The notes beneath the pieces were generated by a model. It did not search any database. It saw only the letters and a program-made list of their open reading frames with translations, and was not told the DNA's origin. The position numbers and the translations under genes were made by a program. Shown piece after piece: positions 32,163-40,409 of a stretch of DNA of 64,000 nt (its first letter is position 1; every line of letters starts with the position of its first letter). This DNA comes from Cyclobacterium marinum DSM 745 (lineage in GTDB: Bacteria; Bacteroidota; Bacteroidia; Cytophagales; Cyclobacteriaceae): the NCBI RefSeq assembly GCF_000222485.1, contig NC_015914.1, positions 62,001 to 126,000 of the forward strand, given 5' to 3'.

Positions 32163-32543
32163 TTAAATCCCTTTCATAAAACTCATATAAACCCGCTCAA
32201 ACACCGTCACCACTTTAGGTAACTCATTCATGGGTATCTTATCAAGTGGCTGTTTACAGCTGGTGTACTTCATGCACCAGGCATTTACACGCTGCACATC
32301 CACTTTACCGCCCGGAAGCTCCCAACCCATCTCGTGGGCCATGCTGAGAATCTTCCCGGTCATTGCATCCTTTTTACTAGGTCCCGCCAGAAACTTGATA
32401 AGCGCATTGGTCTCACCATACCGCATTTCTGTCAGGTGCGTAGTCCGCCCACCTGTATACTCAAGGACTACCGCATCCTTCTCCTCCGTAAGCCCCTGCC
32501 TATGCAGCAGTCCCCGAACATACTTGATCTGTGCCTTAGTCAT
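32163..32543 (-). CDS. GemA-like regulator (DUF1018)
   Basis: 126 residues. 'KAQIKYVRGLLHRQGLTEE', 'THLTEMRYGETNALIKFL' and 'MTGKILSMAHEMGWEL' are the conserved blocks of the Mu GemA (gp16)/DUF1018 family, which modulates host gene expression and DNA topology during Mu development. Its presence in the early operon fits. Confidence 0.82.
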   Translation of the reverse strand: MTKAQIKYVRGLLHRQGLTEEKDAVVLEYTGGRTTHLTEMRYGETNALIKFLAGPSKKDAMTGKILSMAHEMGWELPGGKVDVQRVNAWCMKYTSCKQPLDKIPMNELPKVVTVFERVYMSFMKGI

Positions 32544-32546
32544 ACA

Positions 32547-32984
32547 TCAACTAGTTAACTGGTTCCAAGGATTGTGATAAGATTCCCTTTTTAGATAATT
32601 CTCGGGATCAAGCTTTGCCCTGCCTCCCATCCTCCGTAAATACCCATCATAAGATTTGATACTCATAAGGCAAGTGATCTTATCCGCCTCAGATAGCTTA
32701 TTCCATAGTGGCTCACACCTTTTCTTATTCACCTTCTTATTGTAGGCATCCCAAAAGGAAGCAAAAGACAGATCATGTGGAATCACCTCTATTTTACCTT
32801 TGATGATAGGCTTGATCGCTTCCAGATTTTCCCTTGTGAAGGGTAGATTCGTGAGTAGCCATTTTGTTTGCAGTGTATTCATTTCAGATTCATTATTGAA
32901 ATACACCAAAAACCCATCACAGAACCCAAAAACCACGTTTCCTCTAAATGCACTGGACGTTAATACATATTTTTCCACCATCAT
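32547..32984 (-). CDS. Replisome-organiser-like early protein
   Basis: 145 residues. The C-terminal half 'FWDAYNKKVNKKRCEPLWNK' ... 'YLRRMGGRAKLDPENYLKRE' is the pattern seen at the C-terminus of phage O-like/DnaT-like replication proteins ('FWxxYxKKxxKxxxxxxW'). The N-terminal half is unassigned. Adjacent to a RecA-like ATPase, so the two may act together in replication. Confidence 0.6.
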   Translation of the reverse strand: MMVEKYVLTSSAFRGNVVFGFCDGFLVYFNNESEMNTLQTKWLLTNLPFTRENLEAIKPIIKGKIEVIPHDLSFASFWDAYNKKVNKKRCEPLWNKLSEADKITCLMSIKSYDGYLRRMGGRAKLDPENYLKRESYHNPWNQLTS

Positions 32985-33772
32985 TACCCCTGTGTTTTGG
33001 TTGAATTTACTGCACGTACCCCCTCTGTTTCGAGTACGTTTTTCGACGCTTCCCCCTCTGTTTCAAAGAGGTCTTTTTCTTTTACCCCGGAGGTCTTACC
33101 CTTGTTAGGTTCCTTCACCCTCTTGGAGAAGAAGGCCGGATTAAGCAATCTGGCCCGCTCCTCAAAGATGATATAGGGTTCAAACCCTCCGTACCTGTTC
33201 TTATCCGGCTTGGCGATAAACTTGTCTACAAATATCCCCAAACCTCCATCGAACACCACACGCTCAGAGATCCGCTTTTTCAGGGTGCCGTTTTTGGTAG
33301 AGTGGCTTATGAATATGAAAGACTTTCGCTTCCCGTATTTGTTCTTCAGGTAGGTGTAGTCCTCCCAGTCAAACCCCGTGTAATCCAAACTATCAATAAA
33401 GATAAAATCAGGACTATTGCGCTTCCCCAGGTAGTTGTCCAGATCTTCCAGTAGTCCCACGCCTTCCGGTACATTCTCGATGGGATCTATTGGATAATAA
33501 CTGCCGTTCACCTCTTCCATCTTATTCCTTAGCGTAGCCGCTTGCAAGTCTGATCCGTGCCGCTGCTCATAAGAGAGCCAAGCCACTTTCCCAAAATCAC
33601 ATAGCATCTTAGCCAATTGCATACAGAATTCAGTTTTACCATTGCCACTATAGCCGTACACCACCGCTATAAAATTGAAAGGAAGGTCTCCCATAGTTGC
33701 CTTAAACAGCTTTGGAAGAGGGAGAAACTTAAACCGCATCTGGTGAAACTGTTTGATTCCTAATACCTTCAT
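32984..33772 (-). CDS. RecA-fold ATPase
   Basis: 262 residues. Walker A GYSGNGKT at 40-47, Walker B 'FIFIDSLD' at 123-130 and a sensor strand 'FIFISHSTKNG' near 152-162, as in RadA/DnaB-type RecA-fold ATPases. The last ~35 residues contain repeated 'ETEG' units (FETEGEASKNVLETEG), probably disordered. Probably a DNA-translocating or helicase-loader-like early function. Overlaps the next gene by 1 bp. Confidence 0.75.
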   Translation of the reverse strand: MKVLGIKQFHQMRFKFLPLPKLFKATMGDLPFNFIAVVYGYSGNGKTEFCMQLAKMLCDFGKVAWLSYEQRHGSDLQAATLRNKMEEVNGSYYPIDPIENVPEGVGLLEDLDNYLGKRNSPDFIFIDSLDYTGFDWEDYTYLKNKYGKRKSFIFISHSTKNGTLKKRISERVVFDGGLGIFVDKFIAKPDKNRYGGFEPYIIFEERARLLNPAFFSKRVKEPNKGKTSGVKEKDLFETEGEASKNVLETEGVRAVNSTKTQG

Positions 33773-33867
33773 TTACCTTATTATTTGCGTTTTGATTACT
33801 TTATTACAATGCTGGCACACTACCAGATCTATTCGCCCTCTGTAGCAGCTGTCTGCATTTTCTTGTG

Positions 33868-34467
33868 TCACTGGCTTGGGCTTTTCGCAGCACATCCGGC
33901 CTCCTTTGATCGTGATAGTTTAGCCATATCCCAGCGAAGAACCCTAATCTTCTTTTTACAGGCTTTTAAAAGCGGGGTGTCGATACCTTTCCGCTCTATG
34001 TCGATAATGGCCAGTTGGTAATACTTCTGTGCTTGCTTTAGCTCCCTTATCCTTCCCCGTACACCTTGTTTGGCTGTAGGCTGCCACTTATCAGGAGACC
34101 AGGGCCATGAGAAAGGGATTTCCTCCCGCTCTGCCGGATCACATTCATAGGATGCCGCAGCATAGATGTAGTCCTCATAAGAAGGGGTTTTCTGCATCGG
34201 AATATCCCCTGATTGTCCACCAAAATCATCGTCTCGGAATAATGGAGCCTGCTCTATGGGTGTGTAATTTGCCTTATGTGTCGCTTTAATTATCCAATCT
34301 TCCAAGTCTCCGTCAAAGGTCTCTCCTAGATTCTGCCTATCTAGTTCCTCTTGCATTTCCTGCCTTTTCTGCTCCTGTTTTATTCTCAGGTCATTGAGAT
34401 AAAGACTCCTAAACATTAGCCCTAAGGCTATTATACAAATACCGATAGTAATTAATGCGGTGGTCAT
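33868..34467 (-). CDS. Membrane-anchored prophage early protein, unknown
   Basis: 199 residues. One N-terminal transmembrane helix 'ALITIGICIIALGLMFRSLY' (about 4-23) followed by a charged coiled coil (IKQEQKRQEMQEELDRQN) and a soluble domain with a basic helical C-terminus. No family recognised. Starts 4 bp inside the DUF3164 gene end, so co-translated. The 95 bp to the ATPase start hold nothing else. Confidence 0.6.
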   Translation of the reverse strand: MTTALITIGICIIALGLMFRSLYLNDLRIKQEQKRQEMQEELDRQNLGETFDGDLEDWIIKATHKANYTPIEQAPLFRDDDFGGQSGDIPMQKTPSYEDYIYAAASYECDPAEREEIPFSWPWSPDKWQPTAKQGVRGRIRELKQAQKYYQLAIIDIERKGIDTPLLKACKKKIRVLRWDMAKLSRSKEAGCAAKSPSQ

Positions 34468-35093
34468 ACGTAAGAAAAATTAAGGTTGATATCTTGATAC
34501 TTTTCGTTTTCATCCTTTACCCAGATCTGAAAGTATTTCTTACTGCTGGGTCTCCTGATAGCCTTATCAATCAAATCCATGGCTTCAAAGTATTTGGGTT
34601 TATTCACCTTACTCGCATGTCTCCTAAGCCCTAACACCCTTTTGGTATCAAGCTTCCCGTTTTGAGTCTGAAAGGCATCCATTACGATAGGTTTCACAAA
34701 GTCTTTAGCCCCTTCCAAGCCCTCATTGATCAACTCGTATAGAATATCCTTAGCCAATTCTATTAAATTGTCATCAAAAGTGATAGGCTCATGCACGTTT
34801 ACCACCACCTTAATGGAGCGGTCAAAATTAAAGAATGTGGCTCCCCCTTTACCTTTACCTACCTTTCCCCCGTTCTCCTTCTCAAATAACTCATATAGTC
34901 GCTTAGACTCACTCATTACATGTTCCTTGAAGTTGATCAGGGCTTTATTAAGCTTATCGGCCTCTGTAGCCATTTTATAAGTACTGCTTTCACAGGCCCT
35001 TTCGTAAGTAGATGTCCTGTTGTAGGGAATAGCCATCCCGCTTTCGTCCGTCCATAATTTATCCGAGGACTTTTGTTTGCTGATTTGTCGCAT
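34464..35093 (-). CDS. DUF3164 family phage protein
   Basis: 209 residues. 'LWTDESGMAIPYNRTSTYER', 'LYELFEKENGG', 'TFFNFDRSIKVVVNVHEPIT' and 'RRHASKVNKPKYFEAMDLID' are the conserved segments of DUF3164, a family found in the early region of Mu-like phages next to the transposition genes. Biochemical role unknown. Confidence 0.82.
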   Translation of the reverse strand: MRQISKQKSSDKLWTDESGMAIPYNRTSTYERACESSTYKMATEADKLNKALINFKEHVMSESKRLYELFEKENGGKVGKGKGGATFFNFDRSIKVVVNVHEPITFDDNLIELAKDILYELINEGLEGAKDFVKPIVMDAFQTQNGKLDTKRVLGLRRHASKVNKPKYFEAMDLIDKAIRRPSSKKYFQIWVKDENEKYQDINLNFSYV

Positions 35094-35229
35094 TTTTATT
35101 ATTGTTTTTAAGTTTAGAATCTATTTCTGCGAGGCGTTTGATCATGTCATACCGGGTTTGCCATTCGGCCTGTGGATGATCACGGAGCCAAGCTTCCGTC
35201 TCTTGTTTTTGCTGCTGTAGGTTAGGCAT
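35059..35229 (-). CDS. Small helical early protein
   Basis: 56 residues from ATG 35229 (MPNLQQQKQETEAWLRDHPQ). The preceding gene's stop overlaps this start, and its own end overlaps the DUF3164 start, so it is embedded in a coupled run. Gln/Lys-rich helices, likely a small DNA- or protein-binding accessory. Confidence 0.5.
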   Translation of the reverse strand: MPNLQQQKQETEAWLRDHPQAEWQTRYDMIKRLAEIDSKLKNNNKNATNQQTKVLG

Positions 35230-35548
35230 ATTCTTTATCGATAAGATGAATAATGTCATTTGCCACAATCATTTCATAGGTGTAGTGCCCGGCTTCTTTC
35301 ATAGACAACTCTATATGTCTGTACCAGCAATAGAGTGCTTTTGCTTCCACGCTGTTTAGCTTTAGCGAGTACCCTTGCCTGTTGTCATACAGGCTTTTTT
35401 TCATTTTCGCCCTTATCCTGTCATTCAGCTTATCCACCAGCTCATAGAGTAGCTTTTCTGGAATATCGGCAGGCAAGAAAGTCTTAAGAGCTGCTGTTAG
35501 TAAGATATGCAAGGCTTCCAGCCTCCGCTGTGTCATTTTTATTGTCAT
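35222..35548 (-). CDS. Early prophage protein, unknown
   Basis: 108 residues. Helical: 'RRLEALHILLTAALKTFLPA', 'KLLYELVDKLNDRIRAKM', 'VEAKALYCWYRHIELSM'. No family recognised. Starts inside the DnaA-IV-like gene (65-bp overlap in another frame); the ATG at 35536 is an alternative start. Confidence 0.55.
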   Translation of the reverse strand: MTIKMTQRRLEALHILLTAALKTFLPADIPEKLLYELVDKLNDRIRAKMKKSLYDNRQGYSLKLNSVEAKALYCWYRHIELSMKEAGHYTYEMIVANDIIHLIDKEYA

Positions 35549-35837
35549 TTTTCAGTTTTTTAGTGATTCTCTTATGTTTCTTCCTAGTGTCGGCATACAA
35601 GCTGATCATGTCACGTATTTTATCCCTCCCGACCTTCACAGTCGTGATATGCCTGTTCATTAGCTTAATTATCTGCTCATCGTCAAGCTTGTCACTGAGC
35701 AGCAGATAAACCATTTGTCTAGCCTCGGCTATATTTTGATGTCTCCGGTGCCCTAAGATTTCATTAGGACTCACCCTATACACCCTTGCCACCACATCCA
35801 GTACATTTACAAAGAAATAGGTCTGCTCCTTGGTCAT
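35484..35837 (-). CDS. Orphan DnaA domain IV-like DNA-binding protein
   Basis: 117 residues. 'VARVYRVSPNEILGHRRHQN', 'IAEARQMVYLLLSDKLDDEQ', 'IIKLMNRHITTVKVGRDKI' follows the Bac_DnaA_C helix pattern, where 'R...I..AR....yL' and 'H.TV..a..ki' contact DnaA boxes. No AAA+ domain is present, so it could bind host origin-type sites or occupy DnaA boxes. The basic C-terminus (KKHKRITKKLK) supports DNA binding. Confidence 0.65.
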   Translation of the reverse strand: MTKEQTYFFVNVLDVVARVYRVSPNEILGHRRHQNIAEARQMVYLLLSDKLDDEQIIKLMNRHITTVKVGRDKIRDMISLYADTRKKHKRITKKLKNDNKNDTAEAGSLAYLTNSSS

Positions 35838-36226
35838 TTCACCACCTCCTTTACTAGCCTGTGTATCATGCCATGATAGGTCTTTTCCAAGATGGCCCTA
35901 TGAGGAGTGAAGGCAATCCCCGCAGGGTGATGCAAGTCCTCATAATAAGGCAATACCTCATCCCTGAATAGCAGTCCGGCCATATCCAAAAACTCCCGAT
36001 CCCTCTTTAACCAGTGCATCTTCCACCAGCTCCAAAACTCCTTATGACTAGGAACTTCCGCTATCATTGGGGTACCATCACCAAACAGCTTACGGAGGTA
36101 GACCAGCCCCATTTCTTCCTGAAAGGAAGCGTACTGCATATCATCCCACCCCAGCAGGTTCTGCACCTGCATTTTGATCAGTGCCTGTTCTTTGCGTACA
36201 GTCTCTATGTGTGATAGCTTATTCAT
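35834..36226 (-). CDS. Early prophage protein, unknown
   Basis: 130 residues. 'QALIKMQVQNLLGWDDMQYA', 'FWSWWKMHWLKRDREFLDM', 'RAILEKTYHGMIHRLVKEVV'. Helical with many Trp and His residues; a conserved-looking protein but no family that I can name. ATGA-type overlaps on both sides place it firmly in the operon. Confidence 0.6.
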   Translation of the reverse strand: MNKLSHIETVRKEQALIKMQVQNLLGWDDMQYASFQEEMGLVYLRKLFGDGTPMIAEVPSHKEFWSWWKMHWLKRDREFLDMAGLLFRDEVLPYYEDLHHPAGIAFTPHRAILEKTYHGMIHRLVKEVVK

Positions 36227-36470
36227 GGTTTTTACTTCTTTTGTACACGAGTATTTCTAAGGCTACCCATCTATTTAGGAAGATGATTTCAATACAATAG
36301 ATGGTTAAATCTCCCCAATCTGCATGTGGGTGATAGGTGAGATGTACCGCAGGTAATAAATACCATTGGTCAGTTTTCTTCCACCAATAGACTTTAATCG
36401 TAATGTTTTTAAAAAGGGATTTTAGCCGCCTTTTAAAGCCTTTAAAAAGGGTTTTAAATCGCTTAAGCAT
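36219..36470 (-). CDS. Small basic early protein, unknown
   Basis: 83 residues. The N-terminal 25 residues are very basic (FKTLFKGFKRRLKSLFK). The coding DNA here is unusually repetitive in CTTTTAAA-type motifs (36429-36456), so the protein sequence may partly reflect a DNA element. The C-terminal part has a hydrophobic beta hairpin. Confidence 0.45.
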   Translation of the reverse strand: MLKRFKTLFKGFKRRLKSLFKNITIKVYWWKKTDQWYLLPAVHLTYHPHADWGDLTIYCIEIIFLNRWVALEILVYKRSKNHE

Positions 36471-37344
36471 CTCCCGCCTCCCTTCGTTTATAAGCGTGAA
36501 CCAGCTTCTTTACCCTCCTCAGATCCCCCTCACACTGGTTGAGGATTTTCATAGCTTCCACATCGTCATGTACCCCATTCATGCGGATGATATCTAGTAT
36601 TTCATTCTTCTCATGCTCAGGAAGAGAAATAAACCTCCGGCCTATACGGCTGTATATCTCTCGAAACCCTTTCTTATTCAGCCGTACCCCTTTCTCTATC
36701 CGGTGCTGTAGGTAGGGCGTAGCCATGATTACAAGGCCCGCCTGATCCTCTAGCATATTAAAAAAGGTGATAAAGAAGTACAGTACAGAGTCGCTTAACT
36801 TATCCCCCTCGTCCCAAATAATCACAGGTTCCTCTCTTCTGCGGATCTCATTCACGATAGCCCGCATCATTTCGCTTATCTGTAAGCTGGATGTGCTTAC
36901 CGGGATCAGGCTCATAAGCTCCATCAGGAAGGTCTTTCGAGTGTCAAACTCATTGCACTTAATGTGGAATACATTGGGGTGGGTCTCAGAATAGACCTTG
37001 GTAGGGAAGGTCTTACCCCTGCCTTCATTGGCTATTATCCCACTGCAAATGGTGTTTTTCTTACTGTCATCCAGTAGCATGAACAGCTTCTCACTGGACT
37101 TGGTAGGCACAAAGGCCCAGTCCCCGGAGCGGGACACCTGCTTTTCCACGTTTCGCCACATCTCAGCGGATATCGCATCCCATTTATTATTCAGCATTAA
37201 GCTTATATAGCCGTTGCTGACCTTCTTTAGCATCTTGGAGGCCTTATTGGCACTCCCCCCTGCAATTACTTCCACGAAGTAGCGCAAGTCCTCAGCGATT
37301 TTCTGTTTTTCTTCGCCGGAAATCGTTTGATTTGTATTAGCCAT
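36463..37344 (-). CDS. MuB-like AAA+ target-DNA ATPase
   Basis: 293 residues. An N-terminal helical HTH part ('GGSANKASKMLKKVSNGYIS', about 29-48) resembles the DNA-binding start of MuB; Walker A ANEGRGKT at 105-112 and Walker B 'VIIWDEGD' at 174-181. A C-terminal 'YSRIGRRFISLPEHEKNEIL' arginine-finger region completes the AAA+ core. It delivers the transposase to target DNA and gives target immunity in Mu. Located directly downstream of the transposase as in Mu. Confidence 0.85.
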   Translation of the reverse strand: MANTNQTISGEEKQKIAEDLRYFVEVIAGGSANKASKMLKKVSNGYISLMLNNKWDAISAEMWRNVEKQVSRSGDWAFVPTKSSEKLFMLLDDSKKNTICSGIIANEGRGKTFPTKVYSETHPNVFHIKCNEFDTRKTFLMELMSLIPVSTSSLQISEMMRAIVNEIRRREEPVIIWDEGDKLSDSVLYFFITFFNMLEDQAGLVIMATPYLQHRIEKGVRLNKKGFREIYSRIGRRFISLPEHEKNEILDIIRMNGVHDDVEAMKILNQCEGDLRRVKKLVHAYKRREAGDA

Positions 37345-37401
37345 TTATTTGGTTGTTTATGGGGGGTTGTTTTGCTTCTCACGGCGCAGCCCCCCTGTTT
37401 A

Positions 37402-39441
37402 TTAATATTCGTCAAAAATGCTTTGATCCTCCTTGATTGATTTTGTTGGCTTTCCTGCCTTCACTGGCTTATTTAGCCCTTTTGGTGTGTAGTTACGTTG
37501 GTCATTATGGTTGATTCCCTTTGTCAATACCCCCGCCTTTAGTCGGCTCTCACTGTCAATACCCCCCCTGCTTAAAGTGTCCTTCCACGCATTACCCCAC
37601 TCCTGTATCTTAGGCAGAATGGTCTTTTTCTCTGCCATTGCAGCGTTGATTCGTTCCTTATCCCCCTCTTTATAGTCAGCGATTGCAGAAGGTAATTTTT
37701 CATATTGACTCGCTACCATGCGTAGTCCCTTACCATCAGTGATAAGTACCTGGCTCAAATCCCTTTCATCATAGATCACCTGCACATCCTTACCTATGTG
37801 GTTGAAGATATCCTCTTGACTAAGTTCAAACACAAGCTTTTGGCCCAGTAGCGTAGGAGTAACCCCCTTGGTAGTGATCTGATTAGTGTATTCATGCCGC
37901 TTACCTAGCATCTGCAAGCGCATTTCTGGTGTCAATAGCTTCTTCTTAGACTTCGCAGAAGCATTGAAGTTTTTAATCCATTCCTGCTCCCTGGTTAGTT
38001 CACAGCCCTTGCGCTTAGACTGCCTAAGCTCGTAGATAAAGGCTTCTACCATCGATAGCCCATCCTCTACATGCGGAAAATCCCTTGTATGTAAGCTATC
38101 TGGATTTAACTGCTCCTTGGCTTTGACATTATGACCTGAGTAGTTGGTTAGGAAACATTCTTTTAATTTCTGGTGCCATATGATACCAAAGGCCCTTTCT
38201 ACGTACTTAGCCTGTGAATTCTTAAGCCCTGCGGGGGTAAAAGTGGCCATTCCATTATAGAAGTGTTCTAGCTCTGTAGTGTTCTTACCGGATATACCCC
38301 AATGATCCGTTTGTATCTGCTGCCACATATAGGCATCCCCCGTCATATCGTACACATGCCAGAAAGCATTCCTATAAGCCTCTTTCACAAGTTCTATGGT
38401 GACATTAGCCCCTATGGCATAACCTAATATATAGTCGTTATGGGCATCCATCACCACATATAGCACCGGCCTAAACCAATCATTTTTGGCAATTTCTTTG
38501 ACCTTCCCGTCTACAGTGGTGACCGTATGAGCAGGGCATCTAAAGAAGGCATCAAGCACATTATCATCACTATTTATTAGGAGAAGTGGGGCAGATGGCC
38601 TTTCCCTTTGGTTCTGTTTAGAGATTGTGGTGTAGAGTTTAGCCACCCCTTCACGCTCTAGCATAAGGTAAGATTTCCACTTTTTACGCCAGTACCCCAC
38701 AGCCCCCGGGCTTATTGACTGCCTTCCGGTTTCCTTAGCCCATACATTGTATTTATCAGCGATAACGGTATCATCAAACTTATTTCGATGGCTTAAAAAC
38801 CCTTTTAAAAGGCTTTCGGCCTCTTCGTCCTTCACCTTTTTAGAGTAGTCATTGCCAAACTTGTGTTTCTCTACAAGGCTTTCATAACCACCCTCTTTAT
38901 ATATGCGGATCTTCTCCTTAAGTCGCTTCGCATTCGAAGGGATGTTCACCTTTTTAAGCTTTATCATATCCGTTGCGATCTCCCAAAAAGCCATTACACT
39001 TATATTAAGCTCTCTTTTTAAGGCTGTTTTATCGCTTGTCAGTCTCCCCAGCATGTTTAGCCAAGTAGCCGCCTCAGTGTACCTGTGCACGTAATTGATT
39101 TGGCTTTTACCGTTGATATCCTTATCGCTAGCTGGTAGCTTATCCCCATTAGGTAGTAGGTATTCAGTGTAAAACCGTTGGGCATCATAGTCCCATACCA
39201 AACTATTTAGGATAGGCTGTTTAGAAGCATACTCATAAGGATCTCCATATATTTCCCGTACTTTAGCCCTGTGTTTTATCGGTAGAGAATCGAACTCTAT
39301 AAGTATTTTTCTACCATTACCCCCCTCACCATGGACAGTTATGTTGCCATTCCTCTTGTGATAATAAAAATTATCACGATCCAGCACCTCTGGTACCAGC
39401 TCAGAATATTCCATACATAATTTATCGCCGAGGTACTCCAT
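37402..39441 (-). CDS. Mu-type DDE transposase (MuA-like)
   Basis: 679 residues. Catalytic triad visible: Asp332 in 'YVVMDAHNDYILGYAIG', Asp379 in 'QQIQTDHWGISG' and Glu415 in 'AKYVERAFGIIWHQKLKE'. The N-terminal ~250 residues contain several HTH-like segments for end and enhancer binding (e.g. 'ELNISVMAFWEIATDMIKL'); the C-terminus beyond 560 is basic and would contact MuB. The order repressor - ner-like - A - B is that of Mu. Confidence 0.92.
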   Translation of the reverse strand: MEYLGDKLCMEYSELVPEVLDRDNFYYHKRNGNITVHGEGGNGRKILIEFDSLPIKHRAKVREIYGDPYEYASKQPILNSLVWDYDAQRFYTEYLLPNGDKLPASDKDINGKSQINYVHRYTEAATWLNMLGRLTSDKTALKRELNISVMAFWEIATDMIKLKKVNIPSNAKRLKEKIRIYKEGGYESLVEKHKFGNDYSKKVKDEEAESLLKGFLSHRNKFDDTVIADKYNVWAKETGRQSISPGAVGYWRKKWKSYLMLEREGVAKLYTTISKQNQRERPSAPLLLINSDDNVLDAFFRCPAHTVTTVDGKVKEIAKNDWFRPVLYVVMDAHNDYILGYAIGANVTIELVKEAYRNAFWHVYDMTGDAYMWQQIQTDHWGISGKNTTELEHFYNGMATFTPAGLKNSQAKYVERAFGIIWHQKLKECFLTNYSGHNVKAKEQLNPDSLHTRDFPHVEDGLSMVEAFIYELRQSKRKGCELTREQEWIKNFNASAKSKKKLLTPEMRLQMLGKRHEYTNQITTKGVTPTLLGQKLVFELSQEDIFNHIGKDVQVIYDERDLSQVLITDGKGLRMVASQYEKLPSAIADYKEGDKERINAAMAEKKTILPKIQEWGNAWKDTLSRGGIDSESRLKAGVLTKGINHNDQRNYTPKGLNKPVKAGKPTKSIKEDQSIFDEY

Positions 39442-39442
39442 G

Positions 39443-39679
39443 TTAGGCTGGTAGTTTTACTAATTTCTCTATCTCTTGTATAAGTAGACTTTTGCCAGAT
39501 TCGGCTATAGTGTCCACTGATAGCACCTTTTTAGCCAGTTTGCTCTCCATATTTACAGCCCCTGATCTTATTTTCTTCACGTAACTAACAGAACACCCGA
39601 CAATTCCAGCGACCTGCTCAGCGGTCAATTGGTAGTTATTTTTGGTACATCTTGTTTTATTATTTTTATCTTTGTTCAT
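39443..39679 (-). CDS. Ner-like HTH early regulator
   Basis: 78 residues from ATG 39679 (MNKDKNNKTRC...). The frame is open up to 39715, but that part would run through the operator. 'LTAEQVAGIVGCSVSYVKKI' is a helix-turn-helix. First gene of the leftward early operon, one base before the transposase frame, the place of Mu ner. A TGGTACATCT sequence identical to the prophage ends occurs in its N-terminal codons (39643-39652). Confidence 0.7.
   Translation of the reverse strand: MNKDKNNKTRCTKNNYQLTAEQVAGIVGCSVSYVKKIRSGAVNMESKLAKKVLSVDTIAESGKSLLIQEIEKLVKLPA
39643..39652. repeat. Internal copy of the prophage-end sequence TGGTACATCT
   Basis: Identical to the right-end sequence (40410-40419) and to the inverted left-end sequence (4692-4701). 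It lies in the 5' part of the ner-like gene, about 770 bp from the end, where Mu has its transposition enhancer/operator region. Could be a transposase-binding site. Confidence 0.45.
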
Positions 39680-39699
39680 AATATTTGTTCTTTGTGGTT

Positions 39700-39729
39700 C
39701 AAATATACTAAACAATAATTAAGTACCAA
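39700..39729 (-). promoter_or_regulatory. Early promoter of Bacteroidota type
   Basis: On the minus strand TTG (39729-39727), 19 bp, then TATATTTG (39707-39700), matching the Bacteroidota sigma consensus TTG-n19-TAnnTTTG. It would start leftward early transcription about 15 bp upstream of the ner-like ATG. Both tandem operators overlap it. Confidence 0.65.
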
Positions 39730-39743
39730 ACAATTTTTAAGTA
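39708..39743. promoter_or_regulatory. Two tandem 18-bp operator repeats
   Basis: CTAAACAATAATTAAGTA (39708-39725) and CCAAACAATTTTTAAGTA (39726-39743) match at 15 of 18 positions, directly adjacent. They lie between the divergent repressor and ner-like genes and cover the early promoter, so are the likely repressor operators. Confidence 0.65.
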
Positions 39744-39749
39744 TATATA

Positions 39750-40253
39750 ATGGATTTTTCTTTTCGTTTACAACAACTTATTGAGTACCTTGATATTACG
39801 TCATACCGTTTATCGAAAGAAATTGGTACGTCAGAAGCTGTTATATCGAATGCTAGATCTGGCAGGAATAAGCCGAGTTATGATTTGATAAGTAAAATAC
39901 TTAACAAATATAAAGTAATATCAGCTGAATGGTTACTGTTAGGGGAGGGTGATATGCTGAAAAATGGGGGAGATTCAAGCAATACCCCCTCCTTTAATGA
40001 GCCTCTTAACAACTATTCTATACCCTTAAAGGATAATAGCCCACCCCCCTTACCCTCTAAACAGGGTAAAAACTACACCCAAAAACTACACCCTACCCTA
40101 CACCCTACGCAGGAAAAGTGTCGTATTTGCGATGAGAAGGAGCGGGTAATAGCCCAGCAATCAGAGGTTATTAATGCTTTAAAAAAGGTAGTATCCCAAA
40201 TGGAAATGCGCCTACATGATTATGATGTGAAGAGAAAAAAGAACGCTGGCTAA
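39750..40253 (+). CDS. Prophage repressor (XRE HTH)
   Basis: 167 residues. N-terminal XRE HTH: 'YLDITSYRLSKEIGTSEAVI' (about 14-33), then 'KYKVISAEWLLLGEGDML', the usual Bacteroidota phage HTH ending. A Pro/Ser-rich middle and a coiled-coil C-terminus (VINALKKVVSQMEMRLHDYD) follow; there is no S24 peptidase domain, so induction is not by self-cleavage. Reads toward the prophage end, opposite to the early operon, as Mu c does. Confidence 0.8.
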   Translation: MDFSFRLQQLIEYLDITSYRLSKEIGTSEAVISNARSGRNKPSYDLISKILNKYKVISAEWLLLGEGDMLKNGGDSSNTPSFNEPLNNYSIPLKDNSPPPLPSKQGKNYTQKLHPTLHPTQEKCRICDEKERVIAQQSEVINALKKVVSQMEMRLHDYDVKRKKNAG

Positions 40254-40409
40254 AGGTCACATACAGGCGCACAGAGCAGATATTGCCACTTTTACCCCTG
40301 CTTTTAGCTTAAAAAATAACAGTTTACCCAAAATACTTAAAGGCTTTTTGAATACCTTTTAAAAGACTATTAAAAAACTTAAACCAAAAATCAACCAAAT
40401 TAAACTTAA
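40254..40409. other. Prophage left-end non-coding segment (Mu orientation)
   Basis: 156 bp between the repressor stop and the terminal repeat. It contains CTTTTTGAATACCTTTTAAAAG (partly 40343-40365) and several A-tracts; the other prophage end (4730-4755) has a comparable CTTTAAATACCTATTAAA run. Likely holds further transposase-binding sites. Confidence 0.4.

Noticed and set aside
33785..34021. 78-residue rightward frame in the early region
   Set aside because: Opposes the co-translated leftward early operon and overlaps its genes.
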